A DNA stretch of 64,000 nt, taken from Unio delphinus (lineage: Eukaryota > Mollusca > Bivalvia > Unionida > Unionidae). The position numbers and the translations under genes are program-made. This document shows positions 38,832 through 51,585 of this stretch, one piece after another (position 1 is the stretch's first letter; each line of letters begins with the position of its first letter). Location of the stretch: the NCBI GenBank assembly GCA_029339505.1, contig JAQISU010000026.1, forward strand, positions 3,298,001 through 3,362,000, given 5' to 3'. Under the pieces are notes generated by a model. It ran no database searches. It was not told the origin of the DNA and worked only from the letters and a program-made list of their open reading frames with translations.

Positions 38832-40106
38832 ATTGCCACACAAGATCATTTAGTTTGTCAAGATTTTCAGACATTGGGGAAAAAAACTTAGTGTTTTTAG
38901 CAGTGTCCAATATATGGAGGCTCAGTTAGTATAAGATTAATTTTGTTTGAATCAAAATAATCAAGACTGCAGATAAGGCTGGGTTATAGTGGGGCCAGTT
39001 TGGGGAAGTGGAAGTTCAACTTTAAAACTAGAAGAGAAAATATTCTAGTATTTGGAAAAGTGGTGGAAAAAATTGAAAATCTAATTGGGACATGATTTTT
39101 TTGTTTGGGGATTCATACTTTTGTCCATTGAAGACCATAGACATAATTGACAATAACGATATTATGACTGTTCAAGCAGAAATAAGTGCTTCATGTACAC
39201 TTTTGCCATCTTAGCTAGATTGACACTGACGTAAATTCAATAAATGTACTTAACTCTGTGAACAATGCACACACTTTTATTTATATTTGTTATTTATATT
39301 TGTTAGATGTTGTTGTAGATAATGGCATTTACCCTGTGGAGATACTGACATGGACATCATAATTTACCTTTTGACCATGGATGGTGATTTAATTTTCCAG
39401 TTCTTTGTCCAAATGACAGTTGCTGCATTGTGGTATCTATGACAGCTGCTGTAGTTGTTATTGTGCTATCTATGTACAGTTGAAATAGAGGGATTGTTTT
39501 CATGATTTTGTTTCCCATGTAAACGGTGCACAAATACTTTCTCATTGATTTAAAGCGTGTTCAGATCGGATTCCTAGTGATGATACCATGCAGTAAAGCA
39601 CAATGCAGGAAAGCAATGTCATTGCAGGAAAACTGAGGTTATATAAATGGGGAAAAGAATACAAAGGCAAACAGTGATTGGAGAAATATTCAAACTTTCT
39701 TCATTTAATTAAATCAAGTTGCACAAGTTTGGAATGGTTTTGTAATCAGACCAACCTTTCTTATACAGAAATATACAAATATTTTATAAAAGCTGTGAAT
39801 GGATTTGCTATCAAACAAACCTTTCTTACATTAAAATATGTAAATAATTTGTACAGATCTGGGTGATGGGCTTTCATCCTGATTACATCATGTCTAATTA
39901 CATTACCTAAATATACTACTAGTAATTCTTCAGTAGTGATGATAAATATGCAGTATGCCATTGTTTCATGTTACATGTACAATGAAACTTGTTTATGAAG
40001 GACACTCATTGAGCCGCAACATCATGTCCTCCATGGACAAGTACTCTTTATCCAAGGGTTAAATATGTAAAATATGTATAGTATGTATAGAAAATGAAGA
40101 AACGGG

Positions 40107-40159
<53 letters not shown>

Positions 40160-43100
40160 AAAGAGGGAGAGAGAAATGTGGTATCAAGCCAAGTGAACTG
40201 GGTCAACTGGAAAATATATTTGGAAGCAATAAATCAAAATTAAAAATATTTTTCTAAATTAATGAAATTCCCTATTCAATTTTTTTTCTTTATTCAGCTA
40301 TTATCATTCAGAAAAAACCATGGCCCAAATAATTAATGACTAGTGACAAAAACTAAATTAATAGAGAATGATAAGTTAAGAACTACCATCTGAAATACAG
40401 TAATAGATTAGGAAATACAATTTGAAAATGAATTACTCAGGGGAAACTACTTATTGATTTTAGATTACATGTATTCCCTTTGGAGTTAAGAGTCAATAAA
40501 TTGTATTTCCATTTCAATTAAATAGGTTTCTGACTGTAAATATTTCATAAACTGATCCTTACTTTTATCAGACATCTATCTTTCTTGCACGTAATTTTCT
40601 AATTGACAAATTCTATCATTGGAAAAGGTTCATTAAACATTTATAATTCAAACTTTCTAGAATGAACCAAAGTTTTCTTTATCCATCGAATCATAAGAAG
40701 ACATGACAATGTTGGGGATTATGACATTCAACAACTTTTGCATAAACTGTTTTTGACATTCCTTCCCAATGGTTTTAAATTTCTTTGCTGCTGACAAAAC
40801 AACTGTCAATACAGTCATTATCTTTCCATACTGATTAGGACTGTTTAACTTTTACATTGTGTATTTTAAAATGTCACTAATATCATGCACAACATCAATA
40901 TATTTTTTGAAGATCATCCAAAATGTTACAGAAGGGGATTATGCATGCCCTACTTCAAGTACTCATGGTGAAGTAAAACAATAAATAATGAAAATTCTAT
41001 TGTGCAAATAGCAACTTATAATATATCTGTACATGGCATGGGAGTTTAAATGACTGCTTATAATGTGTACATGTCATGGAAGTTTAAATTACTTCTTATA
41101 ATGTGTACATGCCACGGGAGTTTAAATGACTCCTTATATGTACATGTCATGGGAGTTTAAATGACTCCTTATAATGTGTACATGTCATGGGAGTTTAAAT
41201 GACTCCTTATAATGTGTACATGTCATGGGAGTTTAAATGACTCCTTATAATGTGTACATGTCATGGGAGTTTAAATGATTCCTTATCATGTGTACATGTC
41301 ATGGGAGTTTTAATGACTGCTTATAATGTGTACGTGTCATTGCCATTTAAATGACTACTTATAATGTATGTGTACATGTCATGGGAGTTTAAATGACTGC
41401 TTATAATATGTACATGTCATGGGAGTTTAAATGGCTATTTATAATATATACATGTCATGGGAGTTTAAATGACTGATTATAATATGTACATGTCATGGGA
41501 GTTTAAATGACTCCTTATAAAGTGTACATGTCATGGGAATTTAAATGACTAATTATGTGTACATGTCATGGGAGTTTACATGACTGCTTATAATGTGTAC
41601 ATGAAATGGAAATTTAAAGGACTACTTATAAAGTGTACATGTCATGGGAATTTAAATGACTGCTAATATGTACATGTTATGGGAGTTTAAATGATTCCTT
41701 ATAAAGTGTACATGTCCTGGGAATTTAAATGACTGATTATAATGTGTACATGTCATAGGGAGTTTACATGACTGCTTATAATGTGTACATGAAATGGGAA
41801 TTTGAATGACTGATTATAATGTGTACATGTCATGGGAGTTTACATGACTGCTTATAATGTGTACATGAAATGTGAATTTAAAGGACTACTTATAATGTGT
41901 ACATGTCATGGGAGCTTAAATGACTGTTTATAATGTGTACATGTCATAGGAGTTTAAATGACTGCTTATAATGTGTACATGTCATGGGAGTTTAAATGAT
42001 TCCTTATCATGTGTACATGTCATGGGAGTTTAAATGACTCCTTATAATGTGTACATGTCATGGGAGTTTAAACGACTCCTTATAATCTGTACATGGAAAT
42101 TGTAAATGTAAATGACTACTTAAAGTTACAAGTCTAAGCTCTTAAAATTGGTAACAGAAATGAGTGAAAAGCAATAAGCTCTGTAAAATTTAAGAAATAA
42201 TTTATTTCCCAAGAATACAAAGTAAAAATAAAAAAGAAAATCCTAATAATTTAATGTCCTGAATAAAATTCAGTGGAAGTTCAAAACAAATACAAAACTG
42301 AAGATGATGATGTGTCTGTGGTAGCTCCTACAGTCTTGATGTGTCAACAGTCTTTTTAAACTTTAAAATTTGCAAGAGCAAGAGAGAATAAACTCAAACA
42401 GTTATTAATTGAATATGAGCACTTTTTTTTTCCAGATGTTCCTACAAGAAGAAACAAAATTTTCCATGATATTGAAACTGTAGATTCCGATTCTATTTTG
42501 TGAAACAACACCTATACATGATGAACCCTCTCATACAGAAACATAAAAAAAAGAAATTCAGTATTTGCTGGAGAATGAGTTGATGGAGCCCAGTAAAAGT
42601 GACTCAAGTTCAACATGCATACTTATTCCAAAACCAGATAAAACTTTCCATATGTGTACTGATTATAGGAAGGTGAATAGTGTGATAAAGACAGATTAAT
42701 TTCCATTACCAAGAATTGATGACTGTATTGATAAGATGGGAAATGCCAAGTACATCACCAAATTCGACCTTCTGAAAGGATTTTGGTAAAGTCCATCAAT
42801 GGAAAGAGCAAAGGAAATTTTGGCATTTGTGACCCCAGATGGACTTTACCAATATAAAGTAATACCATTTTGGATGAAAGATTCGCCAAGTAATTTTAAA
42901 TAACTCATGAATATCATCATCACTGGTCTATTTAATTGTCATGCTAACATGGATGATGTCATCTTCTACAATGGCACCTAGAAAGAAGATTTGGCAACAT
43001 TCGAAAAATCTTTGACAGACTCACCAAACTGGTGATTTTTCTGAGTTAGTTGCCAGGTCAATACTAAATACATTGTACATGTAGTCAGCTAAATCAATCT

Positions 43101-45708
43101 GCTGTTATAAATTTCATGTAATTAACAATAGACCCAAACAAGATTATTTTCACTCGCTTACATACATAGCTCTAAAAGATAAATGTAATTAGCAATAAGT
43201 GATGCCTTCTGCGTTGAAATACACCCATGGTGGGATAATTTCCAGCTAACCAGTAGAAATTTCCGGATATGTGATACTTCAGCTGTACCAGATGATATAT
43301 GTGTTGGTATTGTTTTGTATGGATGTAAAAGGTGTTCTGAGACTCTTTGATATGAAACGCATTTTGGGAGAGAAATTCAATCAATAATTGTTTTTTCTTT
43401 CTTTCTTTACATATTAGTAACAATGCCCATAATTAATGGATGGTATCCTTTGTTGGTTATCTACAAGGCAACTATGTAAGCCACATGCTGGTAGGGAAGG
43501 AAGCAACTCCATACCCATTTGACCTTACACGAAATGATAGATCAATCTGCCTACCAAATCACGTGATATGACCACCTGTAACCTCCGACAAACATGCAGT
43601 GTATGGCAAAGAAATATATTTCAGTTTGAGTGATATGTTTATTATAAATAATTTGTATTATTCTTAAAAACGTAAAATTACTAAGTTGCAAATATATACT
43701 GCAGCAGACAATAGTTATATTTATAGTTCAAGTTCATATAATAATAAACCTAAGTGTTTTATTTTAGTAAATAACAAAAATCAATTTCAAAGCTGCATGA
43801 AAACTTATTCATGTAAAAGGTAAATTTGCTAATGTATTTAGTCTATAATCGTATTCTTATTCATTTTATCTGGTTTATGTTTATGCTGCTTTGTAAGTAT
43901 ATGAATTAAAATATTATAACAAAATTGTAAAAAAAATTATTGTTTAGAAGTATACTGTTGTACATAAGAATTTTAAAAGTTCTACTATGTTCATCATATG
44001 GAATTTGATCAATGATGTCTGTTAATGTAAAAATGTAAATACATGCTTAATATATCAGATGATAATTATCTGAAATGATTGATTTTGTATTTCTTTTTTA
44101 CATTTTTCTATCCCCGTCTCTCATTCAGCTTAATGAGAAATTAAAGAGTCACTCAAGTGTCTGAAAGATCGAATCAATAAATTATCATTGTTGAGACAAT
44201 TAAACATTAAAATGTAAATTTTCAAATTTTAAAATAATACAATTTGGGGTTCCATCCTTCCTTTAAAAGAAAAATAATATAAATAAAAACCCAAAAGTTA
44301 ACTGGTTCTCCCGACCCATATTCTAAAAATGTTTATTTTTACATTTACTTTTTAATTAAATTTCTTTTTCTTTTCTTCAAGCCATCAACAGGACATGCTT
44401 TCTACATATGTTTATGCAAACAAACATGTTGTAATTGTCATCACTTGTTTCCATAATCAGTTGATCATACAAGCAATCACAAAATGAGGGTCCTTATCCA
44501 TGAAAGTTTTGTTTGTGTTTCAGGAAAAGAATAAATATAATTCCTCCATTTAGACGATCTGGGTATTGACTGTCATAATTACAAGGCTCCTGCTAACTTC
44601 ATTTCACCCTTATCGATGGAGAAATCAACAAATCATTGAAAAACTGGTATATATTTATCACAATTCATTAAGGCTTCAAGCAGATTGTCGGAAGAAAATG
44701 GCGGATGAAAGCATTGCCTTGAGGTGTGTATAATTTACGCTTGCTGAATGGTTAATTGATCAGCATGATTGACAAGTGGCAATAAGTCAATTCTAACACA
44801 GCATATCCATGGACCATTCCTATCAGACTTCATCAAAGTTATCCTGAAATTTAAATAAATTTCTACTTTGTTGCTATGGATTCCATACCATTGCTAGGAA
44901 TGTGTCCTAAGAAATGTTCCTACCACGTTGAATCAAAGTCAACTGAACTGTTCAGTAGAAAGATTTTAAAAAAGGTTTCCATGTGGCTGATATGGAATCC
45001 AAGCCATTTCTATGAATCCATCCCAAATACAAATCTGGTAGAACATTTTCTACCAAGTTTAAAATAGGTTCCCATATGGCTGATATGGAATCCAAGCCAT
45101 TTCTATGAATCCATCCCAAATACAACTCTGGTAGAACATTTTCTACCAAGTTTGATCAAATTATATCAGCTTTATTAGAGAAATAAAAGATACATTTTCC
45201 ACCTGATTTACTAAAGTATCCACACCAATGCTTGAAAAAAAAAAAAAAAACTCTGGTAGAGCATGACCTAAGAATAGTTTGTACAAAGTTTAATAAAAAC
45301 TAATAATAGTTTGTACAAATTTAATAAAAGCTAATAATAGTTTGTACAAATTTTATTAAATGCTAATAATAGTTTGTACAAAGTTTAAAAAAAACTATTA
45401 ATAGTTTGTACAAAATTTAATAAAAACTGACTCAGCAGTCTTATAAGATTTTGTCATTATTTAGTTATTTAGTGTACTGTACTAATTCAAAGCATAGTGA
45501 TTGTTCCTAAACATGATATAAAATTATTTTGTTTTATTCATCATACTGATCACAATTTATCAACTGATCCATTGATATTTGATTTTCAAATATACTGTTG
45601 GACACGCATGAGCGATTACTGGTATAGCTTTGTCATTGATCTAATTGTGTATTGACAAAGTTTCTTAAATAAATAGGGTCAAAACTAAACTAAAATCACA
45701 CACCACAC

Positions 45709-45789
<81 letters not shown>

Positions 45790-48700
45790 GCTTGCGTGCA
45801 TGTGTGTATGCAAGAGAGAAATAGAGAGATGGAAAAAATTGTGTTCAAGACCATTTTTTATTCAGGGAGGTTTCTAGTTATAGCTTTTGCAAGGAGAAAA
45901 AGAACATATTTTGAGTTAGCTGATGATTGGGATAATCCTCATGCATTATGACCTACTATATTCCATTACTAATAAACACAGATAAATCAACAATTCATTT
46001 TTGTTTTAATTATGATGTACATTGTCACAACAACCACATGAATATGCAGTGTTATTTACACAATACTTAAACATACTTAGCACTTTGGTTATTATTGAAA
46101 CCATACTGAGGGTAAGAATCAACAGAATAGATCAAATCAGTGAGGCTACCAGTAGGGAAATGAGGCTCTCTTTAAGGAAATCAAAATCTGTCAATGGTCT
46201 AGTCTATATACAAACTGATTAAACTGAGTCTGTTACTTTCAAACGTACAATAGAAAAAGACTAGGTTTTTATATTTTATGTTTATATGACTATAATAAAA
46301 TAATAAGATTAATTGACCAAGAGTATGTGGTCTTCACTTTAGCATGTACTAAGGTGTAAATTTTGTTGATAAAGAAAACATCCAAGGCTTCAGGACTTGT
46401 TTTAAAATGCACATGGTGTTTTGTTACGGTGATAGAATTTGAAAGGAGAACTAATTAACAATATTTAAAGGTATGTTCTATGAAGTCCTTTGTCCATTTG
46501 TTAATAAACACCAGTAGATATTGTAATGACAATAAGAGAGCTTATGCATCAATCATTTTATTTAATCACCAACAATTAATTATTAATTTTTGGAAAAACA
46601 AAATAGAAATATAGTACTATCAATCTATTTTGCATTTTTCCTCACTAAGATGTCTGTTAATCACTGTTTCAAAGCTGAGCTTCGAAAGTTGTGGGAACCT
46701 TGGATGATGGCAGGCAAGCATAGATTCACAAACACGGGATGTATGTGGCATGCTACATATTCTCCGGTTGCACATCAGGTTAAGGATGCATGGGACAGGG
46801 TTCCTGATTCAGCTATTGTGAATGGATTTGATAAAGCAGAAATTGTTAGTGGGATAGAGAAGCCAGATGAGGATGATGAGATGGAGACAGACAATAATGA
46901 GAACATTTCCAATAATCTGAGCCATGCCATTTTTAATTCTTATATGAAAGACAAAGACTTCAAAGGATTGTCAGATATTTTAGATGATTAAGTGAACTCT
47001 TAATCATTATTTTCTTAATTAGAATGTGGAACAGTTCCAATACAGGTAATAAAATGTATTAGAACATCGATGTGCTTTCAATTAAAATTGACATGTCAAA
47101 TATAAGTATTATAAAACTGTTCATTTGTGTAAATTTGATACTGCATTTCACAGATATGTTAAAGTATAATAATAAAAAAATTATTTTTTTGTTTGTAACT
47201 TTTGTTTTTTGTCTCTTAATTTCTTTCACATTTCTAATTTCCCTATGGATAGCCTCATTTTCCTATTGTTGGCAACACAGAGTTTACCTCATCTGTTGAA
47301 TCTTGCACTCAAGACTGGTTTCAACTGGAATAATCAGGTTAACACTTTAGACCTTTAATGAACTTGAAAACAGCATGCACAGCCTGAGACTTGTTGTAAT
47401 GTATATCATAATTAAAACAAGCATGAACAAATTCAGCTGTGCCAAGTGATAACAGAATAGAGCAGTGCCTTGTACAGGAGTAAAATAACAATCATTTTAG
47501 CATTGTGATGCAATTTCATGATTGCCAGTGATATGGAATATCGTACAGTAATACCATTAATATTCATGATACTGGAAGTTACTAGTGTAAAATACAAAGT
47601 CAAGTTATTGACCTGGCCTCGTCTTATACTCCCAATCAACATATGGATGAAGGATGGAAAATTTACAACATTGGTGAATTTGACTTGTACTCCGCATTGA
47701 CTTTTAGGCCTGAAAATATGATACAATGTTTGTCACACACAAGCCATGATGCAAATGAACCAGCAAAATGGTCTGTATGGCATGAGCAAATATATGGAAT
47801 GACAATCGGATTAAAATGTATTTATGTTTTATTCCGTAATTATATTCTTTTTATTATTTTGATGATGGTTCCTATTATTATTTTGATGATGGTTCTCTAT
47901 TGTTATTTTGATGATGGTTCTCTATTGTTATTTTGATGATGGTTCTCTATTTTTATTTTTATAATTTTCTTCCCAATCTTTCTTTAAATTCATGTTTAAA
48001 AGATTTAATGAGCCATCTACAAAATCATAAACTGAAAATAATGGCCTTCAAATGTCATGGAACAAATCAATCATGAAACAGAAAATGAACAAATCTAGAA
48101 ACACAAATATAGATTCAAAACTCATTAATATGCAGAGGGCACTGCTAGTAATGTTAAGAAACTTTAGGTATATGCTGGGAATTTGCTTGGATCATGAACT
48201 GGAAGCCAGGACTAAGGAAATCTACACTTTTTATCATGTATCTGATGAAATATATTCAGGACAAAATCTTCATTATTTATCTTATCAATATTTTTAATTA
48301 GATTTTGTACTATGCTGGTATTTAAAGGACTGGAGGAATGATAGTTTTCAGACAAAAGTCATACCTAACTTTGAGATGGTAACATAACTTTCATGTTTAC
48401 AAAGAGTAATGAAGCTTTTAGACTGGAATGCATTTGCCCCGGAAAATTTAAAAAAAATAAATGTAATGATATGGAGCTATGATTCTTACAATGGCATTAT
48501 ACATGTAATGTTAAATGCCAAAATTTACATAAATGTCCTTAAGGACAACATTTAACTTGTTAATGTCAGATACTATTGTGATGGATGGTAACACCATCTG
48601 CACTTAACAAGACACAATGACATAGAAGAGAACCATTTCAAAATCATGACTTGGTCTTCTAAGAGTCATGATTTTTACCCAATTTAAAATGCGTGACTTG

Positions 48701-51534
48701 TTTTGCCTTCTTTGATGAAAACCAAAATCTCTGAACATGAGATTGCAACTTAAATATCACACAGACAAACTGACCGATGGATTTGTGTTAGAATCATTAC
48801 ATTTATCCAATTTTTCAGTTAGGTTATAATTTTATGTCAGTTTAATTATAGATAATTAACAAACTTCTGCTGTTAATTTCTGGAATATAGTTTGGGCTGT
48901 TAAATATGACAATCTTTGTCAGATGTAATATAAAAAACTCTTACAAAGCAATGATCTGAAACTGACATCTTTTCATACCAATTCTTGTCAATATTTCTAT
49001 AGTACATTCACTGCGATCAGGTACCTGTCTACATATTTTTCTGCAACAATTTGCTATAAAATTAGCTGGTAATGGACCGGCAAACTGGTGCTAATTTTGC
49101 ATGCTGTACAGTATGCATGCAGTATAGTATGCCCCTGCTGCATACAAATCTCAACTTGCTGAAACTTGTGTATTACACAATACATGGATACATCTGGTCT
49201 GTTGTAGGCAGTATGTACAGCCCTTACTTATTACAGACAAAGCATGAGGTTCACGAAGATTCTGTCAATTTCTTGTTCTTTTCTTCATTTTAAGTAGCAC
49301 TGGTCATTATTTGAGATTGAACTGTTCATATCTTATCTGATTACATTTCCTCTGCTAGGAAGTATGGCCATTAAGGAAAATAGCTCCTGTAAATGATGTT
49401 TTGAAGCAATGGTCATTAATATAGAGCTTCATACCAAATTTGCTAAAGCAATGCTGAAGAAACCAAAGTTATAAGAATGAGCAATCAGGGACCATAACCC
49501 CTCTCAAGGATGTACAGAGGGCTGAAAATTGACTTCTTTTGAGCTATAATCTATATAAAGCTGATGCCCATGTCAGACATTTCCCAGTAAAATTTTGACA
49601 GCTGAACAGATGGATGGTGTAGTGGACAACATGACTGCATTACAGGGCTCAGGTGACTTTGACTCAAACTAGAAATGCATCAATGCAATATGGAAGAACC
49701 AATACAGTTTCTGTAAACTTACGTAAACACTAAACTTAACCATGAAAAGATAAACAGAAACATCTGCTATATGCTCTAACAAAGTCATGGTGGAGGATAA
49801 AAATAGCAATCTGAGATATTATTTCTCAATTTTTAATATGGCTGCGATTTCTCTGAGGCATAATGGAATTTAAACAATAATGAATAATGAATGAAGCACA
49901 AATTTAGCATCTACTAACCTTTACTCTCTCAAGATCTGTGGCATCCATGACAGTTCCATGGAAAAATTCCACTTGAGTGAAGTGCCTCTTAAGCAATCCT
50001 TCTAGTTCCAGGTCAGGCAAAGATCTGAAATTATCCAATCATTAGAGGCCAAAACATTTGCATAACATTATAATTAATTGTTCTTTTATGCTCAGCCTTC
50101 ATGTCACCTCTGCCACATGTTTCTTTTCTTCATCACAATAAAATTTATTGTTTTCCAAAATAATTTATAGAGTTATGACCCCTTTTTGATTATTTTTCTC
50201 CTCCAATTGCATATTGGCAGAGGCATCCATTTTAAATGGCACAAATTTACACCTGTATTTTGAGAAAAATGCCGACAACACCAAAATAGGTAAGGTTCTT
50301 GTGACAAGCTGATGAATCAGAAACAAGGGGATGGACATACCAGATGTGAAGCAGGACAAGATACCAACATGTATAGTAAGTGCCCATGTAGCAAAGTGAA
50401 TGAAACTGAAGACATGTAGGACCTAACCCACAATGAAAAATGGATATAAATTCTATACCTAAAGGGGACATATAACTTTTGGACAAGAACGCCAACTATA
50501 TCAGGAGCAAAGCTACAAATGTGATAGATCCACCCAACATAGAAAGAGTAATGTTCAAATCTTTTGAAAGAGATATTTCAACTTAAAAATAACAAAATCT
50601 AGAAAAGCTACTAACACGATTTACTTAACAGTAAAGAAGGAACGAGAATCCTACTGATAGAGAAGGGAAGCAAAAAAAAATAAAAACTTTCTTTTACATA
50701 CATGGTTTTCTGGTCAAATTATGGTAGAGAGGTTGAATTCAATAGCAGAAATGCCACAAATGCAGACGAAAGGGACATAATCCTAAACACTGTATCTCTA
50801 AATTAGAAAGAAAAAAAACAACAGTAGATAACAAAGCAAAGGAAACCAGCACAAGAGAAATCAAGGGAACATCAATCCAGAGAGCAAATGATCAGTAGTA
50901 AACAGAGAATCTTTGCCAACTACATCAGAGACAATTGAAAAAAGCTCTTCTAGATGCCACACTCCCACAAATTAGAACTGCCAGACAGTGATCCAGCCTA
51001 AAATTAAAAAACTCAGGGAAAATACACAAGAAGAAAAAATCAGAACTGAGAAAAAGAAGTGACAGGTTGAGAAATACAGTACTATGATACACTAGAATAC
51101 CATAGTTTAGAACACAAGGATGAGGAGAAGACAATATCACCACCAAAAGCCAAGAAACCAAGAACAAAGCAAGATAAAGGGAAACCCAGAGAAGAATTAC
51201 CAATATCACAGTCACACCAAAACAAACCCCAACAAGCCAAAATCTTTGGAAAAACTGGAAATATGGAAACACTAAATCAAGCAGATAAAACACCACCACA
51301 AAAACAACAAAATGACCCAAAGAACACCACAGATTAGAAACACAACCACAAAGACTGAAAAACACAGAAACACAGTTTTGCACAAACATTTAATTGAAAA
51401 CAATACAATATGTGATTATTATAAAAAATACAAAAACATAACACATATTAGCATCTAAATCATATACTTAATAACAACAATAACAATAATGTATATTTGA
51501 ATCTAACAATATAACAACAACTCTATGTATAACT

Positions 51535-51585
<51 letters not shown>

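Larger units (their letters stand above)
37157..49918 (-). other. slo intron between exons C and D
   Basis: The longest intron in the window, 12762 bp. It holds (AG)n and (TA)n tracts, the 38-bp minisatellite (41020-42110), repeat R1 (42160-42345), a Ty3/gypsy RT relic (42430-43060), short duplications (44975-45430) and a pogo relic (45436-47119). The stretches 37200-38770, 38850-40100, 43200-44640 and 48000-49900 hold nothing I recognise. Confidence 0.85.

Noticed and set aside
38656..38853. ORFs with RERERE and SLSLSL runs
   Set aside because: Read-through of the (AG)n microsatellite. The same applies at 51468-51650.
50925..51389. A 154-codon hydrophobic minus-strand ORF that looks like a membrane protein
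   Set aside because: It is the complement of A-rich, T-poor sequence, which yields Phe, Leu and Val-rich frames. It has no splice context, and the plus strand better explains the region as retroelement.
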